Below, piece after piece: positions 27,323 to 36,543 of a DNA stretch of 64,000 bases. Every line of letters begins with the position of its first letter. Positions within the stretch are counted from its first letter, which is position 1. A model generated the notes under the pieces. The model made no database searches, was not told where the DNA came from, and saw only the letters and a list, made by a program, of their open reading frames with translations. The DNA is from JBBSBL01 sp046330255. GTDB lineage: Bacteria > Actinomycetota > Thermoleophilia > Solirubrobacterales > Solirubrobacteraceae. The DNA lies in NCBI GenBank assembly GCA_046330255.1, contig JAXLTC010000001.1:1240001-1304000 (forward strand), given 5' to 3'. A program made the translations under genes and the position numbers.

Positions 27323-28323
27323 GCCCGCTCCCAACGCTCGGGCCCCCCGTTCTCGCCCGCGATCCGCCGCGCCCGGCCGGTCGCCTCGAGGTGCGTGAGA
27401 TAGGCGAGCGTCTCCGAGATCCACCAGTGCGCGCTCAACTCGGTCACCGGCCCGCCGTACACGTCGGGGATGATGTCGAACGCCGTTCGCGGCCCGTCGC
27501 CGAGCGTCGCCTCGACGGCGCCCAGCCGCTCGGCGACCAGCGCGCGGTTGGCGTCAACGTGCGCCTGCACGTCGGCGAACGGCCGCCCGTGGCCCGAGAG
27601 GCAGAGCCGCGCGTCGAGGGCGGCCACGCGGTCCAGCGAGGCGAGGAACTCGCCCGCGGGATCCGGGGTCCAGCCGTAGTCGTAGTAGAGCGAGATCCGC
27701 CCCAGGAGGTGGTCGCCGGAGATCAGCAGGCGGCGCTCCGGCTGGAAGAGGCAGACGTGCGAGGGAGCGTGGCCGGGGGTCTCGATGGTGGTCCAGGTGC
27801 CGAGATCGCTCTCGAATGCCGTGCCCGCGACCAGGTCCCGGTCCGGGAGCACGACCTCCGCGATCCCGAAGCCCTGGCCCTTGCGGCGCTCGCGGTAACG
27901 CTGCAGCGCGGCCTCGGGCACGCCGCTGGCGCGCGCGACCTCGAGACGGCGCTCGAGCGCGCGATCCGGATCGTCGGCCTGCGAGGTCGCGTGCGCGTGC
28001 GCGGGGTGCATCCAGAGCTCGCACCCGGCGCGCTCGAGGATCGGCGCGGCCTGGCCGTAGTGGTCCGAGTGCGCGTGGGTGCAGACGAGCAGCCGGACGC
28101 TCTCGAGCCGCAGTCCGACCTGCTCGAGCGCGCGCTCGAGTTGGCCGAGCGAGCCGGGCTCGTGCATGCCGGTGTCCACCAGCACGATCCCGTCGCCGGC
28201 CGCGATCGCCCAGGCGTTCCCGTGCGGTACCCCGGGCCAGGGAAGGGGCAGGCGCAGGCGCCAGAGGCCCGGCAGCACCCGCTCGCCGCGCCCGAGTTCC
28301 CGGCGGCGGGATCCGTTCGGCAC
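27319..28323 (-). CDS. Metallo-beta-lactamase-fold hydrolase
   Basis: A 334-residue MBL-fold hydrolase. The metal motif THAHSDH and the later ligands in TPGHAPSH, SGDHLLG and SGHGRPF are in the usual order, and a C-terminal helical domain (SAHWWISETLAYLTHLEATGRA) follows as in MBL proteins of the LACTB2 type. Substrate unknown. The GTG start has TATCGT 8 nt upstream and is divergent from the next gene by 55 bp. Confidence 0.85.
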   Translation of the reverse strand: MPNGSRRRELGRGERVLPGLWRLRLPLPWPGVPHGNAWAIAAGDGIVLVDTGMHEPGSLGQLERALEQVGLRLESVRLLVCTHAHSDHYGQAAPILERAGCELWMHPAHAHATSQADDPDRALERRLEVARASGVPEAALQRYRERRKGQGFGIAEVVLPDRDLVAGTAFESDLGTWTTIETPGHAPSHVCLFQPERRLLISGDHLLGRISLYYDYGWTPDPAGEFLASLDRVAALDARLCLSGHGRPFADVQAHVDANRALVAERLGAVEATLGDGPRTAFDIIPDVYGGPVTELSAHWWISETLAYLTHLEATGRARRIAGENGGPERWERA

Positions 28324-28378
28324 GACCCTGACGATAGTCGCGCTCTAGACTGCCCGCGGACCCGAGGGAAGGAGCGCA

Positions 28379-29602
28379 ATGCCCGCCGCCGAGACGCCCA
28401 AGATCACCAAGCGCAAGGGGAAGGGCGGAGTCGAAGAGACCGCCGACCGCTTCTTCGGCGCGGTCGCCGCGAGGGACCTCGACGCGATGGCCGCCTGCTG
28501 GCACCCGGGCGGCATCGACCGCATGGGCGGCCACCAGGAGCTGGAGGTCCCCGCGGGGATGCGCGCCTTCTTCGGCGAGGTCTTCGGCGCCTTCCCCGAC
28601 TTCGAGCTGATCGTGCTCCAGCGGATCGCCGCGGGGGACCGCTGCACCGTCCACTGGCGCGCAACGGGCACGTTCGCGGGCGCCGCCTTCCAGGGCGTCG
28701 AGCCGACCGGCGCGAGGGTCCGGATCGAGGGCCTCGACCTGCTGACGATCGAGGACGGCCTGATCTCCCACAACGAGGCGTTCTTCGACGGCGCCGAGAT
28801 GGCGCGCCAGCTCGGGGTGCTTCCCGCGGTCGGCAGCGCCCAGGAGCAGCGCATGAACGCGCTGGTCAACCGCGGGATCCGGGCGAAGCGGCGGATCGCG
28901 TCGGACCTGGAGCCCGTGGCCGACGGCGTCTGGCTGATCCGCGGCGGGTTCCCGCTGAAGACGATGAACGTCTACCTGATCGAGGACGAGGGACAGGTGA
29001 CCGTCTTCGACGCCGGCATCCACGCGATGACCAACGCGATCGCCGCCGCCGGGGCGCGCGCCGGCGGGATCAAGCGCGTCGTGCTCGGGCACGGCCACGC
29101 CGACCACCGCGGCGCGGCGGGCGGGCTCGGCGCTCCGATCTACTGCCACCCGGCCGAGAGGGCCGACGCCGAGGGCGACGGGGGCGCGCACTACTTCCAC
29201 CCCGATCGGCTGAACCCGATCGCCAGGCGCGTCATGCCGGCGCTGCTCTCCCACTGGGACGGCGGGCCGCTGGAGATCGCGGGCACCGTCGAGGAGGGCG
29301 ACGACATCGCCGGCTTCCGCGTGGTCCACATCCCGGGTCACGCGCCCGGGATGATCGCCCTGTGGCGCGAGGGCGACCGCCTGGCGCTGACCAGCGACTG
29401 CTTCTACACGCTCGACCCGCAGACCGGTCGCAAGGGCCACGCGCGCCTGCCGCACGAGGCCTTCAACCAGGACACCGAGCAGGCCCGCGCCAGCATCCGC
29501 AAGATCGGGGCGCTCGAGCCCGCGGCGGCGTGGCCGGGCCACGCGGACCCGCTGCGCGGGGACGTGCGCTCGGCGCTGGAGACGGCGGCCGCCACGACCT
29601 GA
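28379..29602 (+). CDS. SnoaL-like/NTF2 domain fused to metallo-beta-lactamase domain
   Basis: A 407-residue two-domain protein. Residues 15-135 are an NTF2-fold SnoaL-like domain (ETADRFFGAVAARDLDAMAACW, VHWRATGTFAG). Residues 170-400 are an MBL domain with GHGHADH, then IPGHAPGM and TSDCFYTLDP, so the metal site looks complete (the first motif has G in place of T). Both domains usually occur alone; the fusion suggests the NTF2 part binds or gates a substrate. It is divergent from another MBL gene. A GGAAGGAG ribosome-binding site precedes the ATG. Confidence 0.82.
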   Translation: MPAAETPKITKRKGKGGVEETADRFFGAVAARDLDAMAACWHPGGIDRMGGHQELEVPAGMRAFFGEVFGAFPDFELIVLQRIAAGDRCTVHWRATGTFAGAAFQGVEPTGARVRIEGLDLLTIEDGLISHNEAFFDGAEMARQLGVLPAVGSAQEQRMNALVNRGIRAKRRIASDLEPVADGVWLIRGGFPLKTMNVYLIEDEGQVTVFDAGIHAMTNAIAAAGARAGGIKRVVLGHGHADHRGAAGGLGAPIYCHPAERADAEGDGGAHYFHPDRLNPIARRVMPALLSHWDGGPLEIAGTVEEGDDIAGFRVVHIPGHAPGMIALWREGDRLALTSDCFYTLDPQTGRKGHARLPHEAFNQDTEQARASIRKIGALEPAAAWPGHADPLRGDVRSALETAAATT

Positions 29603-29610
29603 GGGCGCGC

Positions 29611-29982
29611 ATGGGGCGGCGCGGACGCAGGCGCCGCGGGGAGCCGGGCCTCGCGGCGCCGGACAGCGACTACCCGGACGCGGAGGGCAACGTCCTGACG
29701 CTGCGCGGAGCGATGAGCGCGTCCACGCGCCGCGAGTACGCGGCCGTTCGCGCCGGGCAGCGCAGCGCGGCGGCAGCCGCGCGCGAGGACGACTGGCAGC
29801 GCGCCGTCGAGTTCCTGTTCGAGCGCCTGGCCGTGCGCTGGGTGATCGCCGGAGCTCCGATCGAGCGCCAGAAGGAGTTGCTCGCGCGCCTGCGCTTCGC
29901 CTCGCCGGTGGAGCGCGCGTGGGTGCGCAAGGCGCTCCGCGAGCACTGCGCGGAGCACTTCCCGGAGATCGAGGCGCCGTAG
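29611..29982 (+). CDS. Hypothetical helical protein
   Basis: A 123-residue protein starting 8 nt after the SnoaL-MBL gene and probably co-transcribed. The basic N-terminus (RRGRRRRGEPG) is followed by a conserved-looking TLRGAMSASTRREYAAV and helical stretches, with ERQKELLARLRFAS. I have no family for it. The helical Arg/Glu pattern could suit nucleic-acid or protein binding. Confidence 0.6.
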   Translation: MGRRGRRRRGEPGLAAPDSDYPDAEGNVLTLRGAMSASTRREYAAVRAGQRSAAAAAREDDWQRAVEFLFERLAVRWVIAGAPIERQKELLARLRFASPVERAWVRKALREHCAEHFPEIEAP

Positions 29983-29990
29983 GCGGGCGC

Positions 29991-31472
29991 TCAGCCGGCC
30001 GGCGCGCCGGCGGCGGCGGCGCGGGGTGCGGTAGCGCGCAGCGTGCTGTCGACGCCGCCGGGGTCGGCGCAGAGCGGCGCCGCCCCGCCGTCGCGGCTGC
30101 CCACCTCGGCGCGCACCACGCGCGCGTACGCCAGGCCGCCCGGCGTCAGTCCGTGGGAGGCGGACCAGAGGCCGTACCACTGGTCCGCGTCGCCGGGGTC
30201 CTGCTCGGCGCTCATCCACGTGTAGGGGGCGATCGACTCCACGCCGCAGTCGCTCCACGCGAGCGCGGTCGCCGCGCCGGCCAGCAGCGCGGCGCGCTCG
30301 GACTGGCCGGGCATTCCCTGCGCCCGGTCGTCACGCGCGGGCCATCCGAGCTCGTTCAGCAGGAGCGGCGTCCCGCCGAGTCCCATGGAGCGCAGGCGCG
30401 CCCGCAGGTCGCGGACCTGGGCGAGCACGCGGGCGACGCCGAGGTCGTAGGGGTGGTAGGCGACCGCGTCGAAGGCGTCACGCACGCGCGGCCGGGCGGC
30501 CAGCGCCGCCGCGAGGAAGCGGCCGCCGTCCGGCGCCTGGCCGCCGAAGACCACGCGCGCGCCGGGGTCGGCCGACCGGACCGCGCCCGACGCCTCCGTC
30601 AGCAGGTCCGCGTAGCCGGCCGGGTCGGGATGGCCGCCCCAGAAGGAGGACTTGTTCGGCTCGTTCCAGATCTCCCAGGTGCGCACGGGGAGCGCCCGGA
30701 GCGCGGGGTGGTCCGACCAGAACGCGCCCGACGGCCCGTACCGACGCACGAGCGCGGCCGCATAGGCGGCGAAGTCGGAGCGGTACCGAGCCTGTGGCGG
30801 CGCGGCGACGCTGCCCGGCGCCGAGGTCGCCCAGTCCGTGCTGTAGGCGACGATCGGCTGCCAGCGGATCCCGTGGCGGGCGAGCGCGAGCACCACCTCG
30901 TCGATGCGCCGCCAGTCGTAGGCGTGGGCGCCGGCGACCGGCGCCGACGGCTCGGCCCACTCCCAGTAGGCGTCGGCGCGCGCCGCGACGACGCCCTGCG
31001 CCGCGGCGGCCGCGAGCGCGGCGTCCGCATGCTCGCTCGTGTCGGGCCGCTGGAAGATCTGCGCCACGTTGACGGCGAAGAACGCGGGGGCGATCTGGTG
31101 CCGCGCGCCCGCCGCGGGCGCCGCCGGCCGCCGAGGCGCGGGAGCGCCGCCGCGGCGGAGCCCGCGCCGACAGCGGGCGTCGCGCGCGCGCACCACCCGC
31201 GGGTGCACGCGGCGCACGGCCCGGGCGCGGCGCGCCCGCCGGCGTCCGCGCCGGGCGGACCCGCGCCCGACGCAGAGCGCCCGCGGGCGCCCGAGCCGCG
31301 CGTCGCGCGCCGGTTCGCGCTCCGCGACGGCGCTGCCTGCGCGAGCGAGCCGGCCGCTCGCGGCCGTGGCCGCGGCCGCGGAGGACGGCTGGGCCACAAG
31401 CGCGCCCGCGAGCACGACCAGGGCGGCGAGCAGGACGCGGCGGGAGGGCTGGCGCGGCGGGTGACGTTGCAC
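29991..31472 (-). CDS. Secreted clan GH-A glycoside hydrolase (GH39-like)
   Basis: A 493-residue exported protein with a signal peptide (about 1-35). The catalytic barrel is recognisable from about residue 125 (FAVNVAQIFQRPDT) to the end. The acid/base Glu lies in TWEIWNEPNKSSFW and a candidate nucleophile Glu in PLLLNELGWPARDD, the clan GH-A arrangement seen in GH39 and relatives. Residues 38-122 are extremely Arg/Ala-rich and look unlike folded sequence, so a sequencing or evolutionary frameshift there is possible. It converges with the gene at 29611. Confidence 0.75.
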   Translation of the reverse strand: MQRHPPRQPSRRVLLAALVVLAGALVAQPSSAAAATAASGRLARAGSAVAEREPARDARLGRPRALCVGRGSARRGRRRARRARAVRRVHPRVVRARDARCRRGLRRGGAPAPRRPAAPAAGARHQIAPAFFAVNVAQIFQRPDTSEHADAALAAAAAQGVVAARADAYWEWAEPSAPVAGAHAYDWRRIDEVVLALARHGIRWQPIVAYSTDWATSAPGSVAAPPQARYRSDFAAYAAALVRRYGPSGAFWSDHPALRALPVRTWEIWNEPNKSSFWGGHPDPAGYADLLTEASGAVRSADPGARVVFGGQAPDGGRFLAAALAARPRVRDAFDAVAYHPYDLGVARVLAQVRDLRARLRSMGLGGTPLLLNELGWPARDDRAQGMPGQSERAALLAGAATALAWSDCGVESIAPYTWMSAEQDPGDADQWYGLWSASHGLTPGGLAYARVVRAEVGSRDGGAAPLCADPGGVDSTLRATAPRAAAAGAPAG

Positions 31473-31633
31473 GGCGGGGCGCGACGGGGACGGGACGAGG
31501 CGTCCGGCCCGGTGGGATCGGCGCCGGGGGCCGGAGCCCTGAGCCCGGAGACGGGCGGGCGGACGCGCCTACGGGCCGGGAACGCCACCGTGCCGGTCGC
31601 GTGGCGACGAGGCCGCGCGCTAGCGTCCGCGCG

Positions 31634-33034
31634 ATGCGCCGCACCAAGATCGTCGCCACGATCGGACCCGCCTCGCGCGACCCGGAGACGCTGCTCGCGA
31701 TGGTCGAGGCGGGAATGGACGTGGCGCGCCTCAACTTCGCGCACGGCACCCGCCCCGAGCACGCGGAGACCATCCGCAGGGTCCGCGACGCGGCGGCGCG
31801 CGCCGGGCGCTCGGTGGCGATCCTCCAGGACCTCCCCGGACCGAAGCTGCGCATCGGACCGCTCGCGCCGGGGGTCGTGGAGCTCGCGCCGGGCGAGCCG
31901 CTGACGCTGCGCTGCGGCGAGGAGTTCGAGGGCGACGCGCGCTCGATGTCGGTGTCCTGGCCCGGGCTGGCGGACCACCTGACGCCGGGCGAGACGGTCT
32001 ACCTGGCCGACGGCGGCGTGCGCCTGCGCGTCGACTCCGTCGCGAACGGGGACATCGGCACGCGGGTGGAGATCGGCGGACCGGTCGGCACGCGCGCCGG
32101 GATCAACACCCCGGGCGAGACCGCCGCGCTGCCGGCGGTGCCCGAGGACGACCTCGAGCTGCTGCGCTTCGGCGAGGAGGCCGGCGTCGACATCGTCGCG
32201 CTGTCGTTCGTCCGCACGCCGCAGGACGTCGCGACGGTTCGGGACCACACCCGCCTGCCGCTGGTCGCGAAGATCGAGAAGCCGCAGGCCGTCGAGCGCG
32301 CCGAGACCGTCCTGCGCGCGGCCGACTGCGTGATGGTCGCGCGCGGGGACCTCGGGATCGAGCTGCCGATCGAGGAGGTGCCGATCGTGCAGAAGCGGAT
32401 CCTGGCGCTGGCCGGCGCGCTCGCCCGCCCGAGCATCACCGCGACCCAGATGCTCGACTCGATGGTCTCGGCCTCGCGCCCGACGCGCGCCGAGGTCGCC
32501 GACGTGGCCAACGCGATCCTCGACGGCACCGACGCGGTGATGCTCTCCCAGGAGACGGCGATCGGCGCCCACCCGGTCGCGGCGGTGGCGATGATGGACG
32601 CGATCGCGCGGGCGACCGAGCGCGAGCTGCCCTACGACCGCTGGAACGAGGAGCGCGTGCGGCGCGACAAGCGCGACGCCAGCTACACCGTTGCGCACTC
32701 GGCGTGCGAGGCCGCGCGGGACCTCGGGCTCGCCGCGCTCGTGATCCCGACGCTCTCGGGCCGCAGCGCGCGCCTGATCTCGGCGCACCGGCCGCAGGTC
32801 CCGATCTACGCGCTCTCGCCCGGCAAGGAGACGGTCCGCCGCTGCGCGCTGATGTGGGGCGTGCAGGCCTTCTCGCAGCGCAAGCACCGCGTCACCGAGG
32901 AGCTGATCGCCGACGCCGCCGCGATCGCGCGGGAGCGCGGCTGGGCCGCCTCCGGGGAGCGGATCGGCATCACCGCCGGGCTGCCGAGCGGGCGCCCGGG
33001 GACCACGAGCCTGTTCCAGATCGAGACGGTCTGA
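31634..33034 (+). CDS. pyk: Pyruvate kinase
   Basis: A 466-residue glycolytic enzyme making pyruvate and ATP from phosphoenolpyruvate. It shows TKIVATIGPASRDPE at the N-terminus, the catalytic KIEKPQAVE, the metal site MVARGDLGIELP, and the ITATQMLDSM signature, followed by the C-terminal regulatory domain. ATG 31634 is chosen because TAGCGT sits 7 nt upstream and homologous sequence begins there; the opening continues 11 codons further back. Confidence 0.96.
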   Translation: MRRTKIVATIGPASRDPETLLAMVEAGMDVARLNFAHGTRPEHAETIRRVRDAAARAGRSVAILQDLPGPKLRIGPLAPGVVELAPGEPLTLRCGEEFEGDARSMSVSWPGLADHLTPGETVYLADGGVRLRVDSVANGDIGTRVEIGGPVGTRAGINTPGETAALPAVPEDDLELLRFGEEAGVDIVALSFVRTPQDVATVRDHTRLPLVAKIEKPQAVERAETVLRAADCVMVARGDLGIELPIEEVPIVQKRILALAGALARPSITATQMLDSMVSASRPTRAEVADVANAILDGTDAVMLSQETAIGAHPVAAVAMMDAIARATERELPYDRWNEERVRRDKRDASYTVAHSACEAARDLGLAALVIPTLSGRSARLISAHRPQVPIYALSPGKETVRRCALMWGVQAFSQRKHRVTEELIADAAAIARERGWAASGERIGITAGLPSGRPGTTSLFQIETV

Positions 33035-33074
33035 GGCCGTCGCCGCACGGCGTCGGGGCCGGGGCCGGGGCGGC

Positions 33075-33737
33075 TCAGGCCACCGGCGGCAGCCCGCCCG
33101 CGGCGCGCGCCCGGCCCCGCTCGCGCCAGGCGAACGCGCCGCCGCCCAGCGCCATCGCGACCAGCACGGTCACGGCGACGATCGACTCGGGCGAGCCGAA
33201 GTCCCCGAGGCTGCCGCCGAGCGCGACGTAGGCGAACGCGCGCGGGGCGACCCCGATCGCGGTCGCGAGCGTGAAGTCGCGCAGGCGGATGCGGGTCAGC
33301 CCGGCGGCATAGCTGACGACGTTGAACGGGACCGCGGGCGCGATCCGCGCGTAGAGCACGGCCAGGAAGCCGCGCCGCTCGATCCAGAGCCGCCAGCCGC
33401 GCAACCGCTGCCCCGAGAGCTCCTCGACCGCGGAGGCGCCGAAGCGCCGCGAGATCAGGAACGCGAGCGTCGCCCCGAACGTCGCCGAGACGATCGCGAC
33501 GGGCGTGCCGAGCGCGACCCCGAAGAGCAGCCCGCTCGCGGCCGCGAGCAGCGGGCCGGGGAACAGCGCGCAGCACAGCAGCCCCGACAGCGCGACGAAC
33601 GCGAGCGGCGCCATCGGCCCGAAGCCCTCGGCCCAGTCGCGCACGCGCTCGGAGGAGAGCGTGCCGCTGAGCGCGAGGATCGCGAAGGCGCCGCCGACCG
33701 TGACGGCGAGCAGCAGCAGGCGCGCCCGCGGCCCCAT
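33075..33737 (-). CDS. TVP38/TMEM64 (VTT-domain) membrane protein
   Basis: A 220-residue membrane protein of the VTT/DedA superfamily with about five or six hydrophobic segments. The core FPGPLLAAASGLLFGVALGT...ATFGATLAFLISRRFG and the re-entrant-loop region RIAPAVPFNVVSYAAGLTRI fit the family. VTT proteins are implicated in lipid scrambling or transport; the substrate here is unknown. It converges with pyk. Confidence 0.85.
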   Translation of the reverse strand: MGPRARLLLLAVTVGGAFAILALSGTLSSERVRDWAEGFGPMAPLAFVALSGLLCCALFPGPLLAAASGLLFGVALGTPVAIVSATFGATLAFLISRRFGASAVEELSGQRLRGWRLWIERRGFLAVLYARIAPAVPFNVVSYAAGLTRIRLRDFTLATAIGVAPRAFAYVALGGSLGDFGSPESIVAVTVLVAMALGGGAFAWRERGRARAAGGLPPVA

Positions 33738-33752
33738 GGCCTCAGCCGCGCC

Positions 33753-34499
33753 CTACGCCCCGCGAGCCACCTGCGAGCCGGGCACGATGTCGTCCGACCC
33801 GTCGGGCCAGCGCACCCACGCCTTGTGCCCGCCGTCGTAGTCGTCGCCCAGCAGGACCAGCGTGGCGGGCTCGCCGAGGGCGGTGCAGGACTCCGCGCCC
33901 TCGGGGTCCAGCCCGCGCCAGACGCGCACGAACGCGTTGCCCTCCCACTCGCCGGCGACCGTCGTCGGATCGGTGTGGCCAGGGTGGATCGCGGTCTCGG
34001 GCGGGAGCGTGAGGATGCGCTCCATGATCGACTCCTTCAGGTCCGCGTAGGTCGTGTGACCCGGCGCGCGGACCCCGCCGACCGAGTTGCGGAAGAGCGT
34101 GTCACCGGTGAAGAGGTCGGAGCCGTTCACCAGGAAGCTGAGCATCCCGGCGGTGTGGCCGGGCGTCGGGATCGCCTCGATCTCCAAGCCGCCGACCGCG
34201 AGCTTCTCGCCCGGAGCGATCGTCCCGGTCGCCTGCGGGACGTGCTCGCGCTCCGCCTGGTGGATCAGCACCGGCGTTCCGGGGTGCGCTTCGAGCACCG
34301 CGTCGAGCTCGGCGACGTGGTCGAAGTGGTGGTGGGTCAGAAGGACGCGCTCGAGCGTCAGCCCGTCGTCGGCGATCCTGCGCAGGAGCGGCGCCACCGG
34401 GCCGCCGGCGTCGATCATCACCGCCGCGCCGCCCGGCGCGTCGCCCACGAGATAGGTGTTGGACAGCCACTGGTCCGTCATCGAGCGCTCGAGGATCAT
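33753..34499 (-). CDS. Metallo-beta-lactamase-fold hydrolase, glyoxalase II-like
   Basis: A 248-residue MBL protein with a strong glyoxalase II-type metal site: THHHFDHVAELD, then PTPGHTAGM, FTGDTLFRNSVGG and HPGHTDPTT. The last 60 residues form an extra domain (VRVWRGLDPEGAESCTALGE) that looks like a small beta barrel. It probably hydrolyses a thioester. It is divergent from a glyoxalase I-like gene across 32 bp, which supports a role in 2-oxoaldehyde detoxification. TAGCAT lies 8 nt upstream of the ATG. Confidence 0.83.
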   Translation of the reverse strand: MILERSMTDQWLSNTYLVGDAPGGAAVMIDAGGPVAPLLRRIADDGLTLERVLLTHHHFDHVAELDAVLEAHPGTPVLIHQAEREHVPQATGTIAPGEKLAVGGLEIEAIPTPGHTAGMLSFLVNGSDLFTGDTLFRNSVGGVRAPGHTTYADLKESIMERILTLPPETAIHPGHTDPTTVAGEWEGNAFVRVWRGLDPEGAESCTALGEPATLVLLGDDYDGGHKAWVRWPDGSDDIVPGSQVARGA

Positions 34500-34531
34500 G
34501 GGCCGCGATGCTAGCGGGGTAGGCTGGCCGC

Positions 34532-34918
34532 ATGCGACTCCTCCACACCTGCTACCGCATCGCCGACATCGACCGCTCGATCGGCTTCTACTCGGCGCTC
34601 GGCTTCGAGGAGATCGGCCGGCTGCCGATCCGCGACGAGGCGATCAACGTGTTCATGAACCTGCCGGGCGACGGCGCCGAGCCGCGCCTGGAGCTGACCT
34701 GGAACCGCGATCGCTCCGAGCCGTATGACATCGGAACCGGCTACGGGCACATCGCGCTCGCGGTCGAGGACCTCGACGGCGCGCTGCGGCGGCTCGCCGG
34801 ACAGGGGATCGAGCCGGAACGCCCGCCCTACACGGTCAGCGAGGGCGGGTCGCGGATCTGCTTCGTGCGCGATCCCGACGACTACCGCATCGAGCTGGTC
34901 GAGCGCCCGGGGGGCTGA
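34532..34918 (+). CDS. gloA: Lactoylglutathione lyase-like glyoxalase I
   Basis: A 128-residue glyoxalase I of the GloA type, which isomerises a thiol-methylglyoxal adduct. The four metal ligands of the family are present: His5 (MRLLHTCYR), Glu54 (RLELTWN), His73 (GYGHIALAV) and Glu121 (YRIELVERP). Actinobacteria generally lack glutathione, so the thiol partner is probably another (inference). TAGGCT lies 6 nt before the ATG. It is followed 12 nt later by the Ppx gene. Confidence 0.88.
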   Translation: MRLLHTCYRIADIDRSIGFYSALGFEEIGRLPIRDEAINVFMNLPGDGAEPRLELTWNRDRSEPYDIGTGYGHIALAVEDLDGALRRLAGQGIEPERPPYTVSEGGSRICFVRDPDDYRIELVERPGG

Positions 34919-34930
34919 GCGCCCGCCGAC

Positions 34931-36466
34931 GTGACCCTCGCCCCGGAGCACCGGAGCGTCGTTGTCGACCTCGGGTCCAACTCGTTCCGCCTGGTCGTCT
35001 ACGCGTGGGTGCCGGGGGCGTGGTGGACGCGGGTCGACGAGATCCACGAGACGGTGCGGATCGGCGCCGGGCTCGACTCCACCGGGCGCCTGTCGGAGGA
35101 GGCGATGGAGCGCGCGCTGCGCACGCTGCGCCTCTACGACCACTTCCGCCGCGCGCTCGGCGTGGACGACGCCGACGTGCATCCGGTCGCGACCAGCGCG
35201 ATCCGCGACGCCGCCAACCGGGACGAGTTCGTCGCGCGCGCGGCCGAGGTCTCCGGAGTGCCCGTGCGCGTGCTCGACGCCGAGGAGGAGGCCTATCTCG
35301 GCTACGTGGCGGCGGTGAACTCGACCACGCTCCAGGACGGCGCCGTGATGGACCTCGGCGGCGGGTCGCTCCAGCTCGTGGACGTGCGCGAGCGGCGCGC
35401 GCGGCGCTGCCGTTCATGGCCACTGGGGGCGGTCCGGATGACCGAGCACTACCTCGGCGGCGAGGACCTGCCGACGGGCGCGAAGGCGCTCAAGGCGCTG
35501 CGCGCCCACGTGCGCGAGCAGCTCGGCGGGGAGGGCTGGCTCGCGAAGGGGCGGGGGCGGATCGTCGGCATCGGAGGCACGGTGCGCAACCTGGCCTCGG
35601 CGGCCGAGCTGGTGGCGGGCCTGCCGACGTTCGGCGCGCAGGGGTTCACGCTCACCCGCGAGGCGCTGGGCGAGCTGATCGGCGAGCTCGCTGCGCGCAG
35701 GCCCTCGCAGCGCGGCGAGGTGCCGGGCATCAAGTCCGGCCGCGGCGAGATCATCCTTGCCGGCGCCGCGGTGATCGACACGGTGCTGGAGATATCCGGC
35801 CAGGAGTCCATCGAGGTGAGCGAGGCGGGCCTGCGCGAGGGAGCGTTCTTCACGGAGTTCCTCGCCCCGGCCGACCCGCCGCTGTTCCCCGACGTGCGCG
35901 GCGCGAGCGTGCGCAACGTCGCGCTCCAGTTCCAGCCCGACATCCGCCACGCCACCCACGTCGCCGACCTGTCGCTGGAGATGCTGGACTCGCTGCGCGC
36001 GGGCGGCGTCGACGCCGGCGACGGGGCGGAGCGCGAGCTGCTGTGGGCGGCGGCGATGCTGCACGACGTCGGCAAGGCCGTCGACTACGACGACCACCAC
36101 AAGCACTCGCGCTACCTGATCCTCGGCGCCGGCCTGCCCGGCTACGAGCCGAGGGAGGTCGCGCTGATCGCCCAGATGACGCGCTACCACCGCAAGGGCT
36201 CGCCGATCGCCGGGCCGCTCGAGCCGCTGATGCGCGACGGGGACGCGGAGATGCTCGTGCGCTGCTCGGCGATCCTGCGCCTCGCCGAGCACCTCGAGCG
36301 CGGGCGCGACCAGGTCGTGCGCCACGCGCGCCTGGAGGCGAACGGGAAGACAGTGCGACTGGAGCTCGAGTGCGACGGCGACCCGAGCATCGCCGTCTGG
36401 GGAGCCGAGCGCCAGGCCGAGCTCTTCGAGCGCGCGTTCGGCAGGCGGCTGGAGGTCGTGGCGTAG
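34931..36466 (+). CDS. ppx: Ppx/GppA exopolyphosphatase with C-terminal HD domain
   Basis: A 511-residue two-part phosphatase. Residues 1-310 are the Ppx/GppA ASKHA fold: VVDLGSNSFRLVVY, then AVMDLGGGSLQLVDV and IVGIGGTVRNLAS. From about 330 there is an HD domain (HATHVADLSLEML, AAMLHDVGKAVDYDDHHKHS) as in long GppA/Ppx enzymes. It degrades polyphosphate or pppGpp; which one cannot be told. The start is GTG 34931, 12 nt after the glyoxalase gene. Confidence 0.9.
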   Translation: MTLAPEHRSVVVDLGSNSFRLVVYAWVPGAWWTRVDEIHETVRIGAGLDSTGRLSEEAMERALRTLRLYDHFRRALGVDDADVHPVATSAIRDAANRDEFVARAAEVSGVPVRVLDAEEEAYLGYVAAVNSTTLQDGAVMDLGGGSLQLVDVRERRARRCRSWPLGAVRMTEHYLGGEDLPTGAKALKALRAHVREQLGGEGWLAKGRGRIVGIGGTVRNLASAAELVAGLPTFGAQGFTLTREALGELIGELAARRPSQRGEVPGIKSGRGEIILAGAAVIDTVLEISGQESIEVSEAGLREGAFFTEFLAPADPPLFPDVRGASVRNVALQFQPDIRHATHVADLSLEMLDSLRAGGVDAGDGAERELLWAAAMLHDVGKAVDYDDHHKHSRYLILGAGLPGYEPREVALIAQMTRYHRKGSPIAGPLEPLMRDGDAEMLVRCSAILRLAEHLERGRDQVVRHARLEANGKTVRLELECDGDPSIAVWGAERQAELFERAFGRRLEVVA

Positions 36467-36543
36467 GCGCGGAGGCGGAGCCGGGCGCGGCGAACGGCAT
36501 CTGGGAAGGGGCCAAGCGTCACGGACTCCACGCTCCCGACTAC

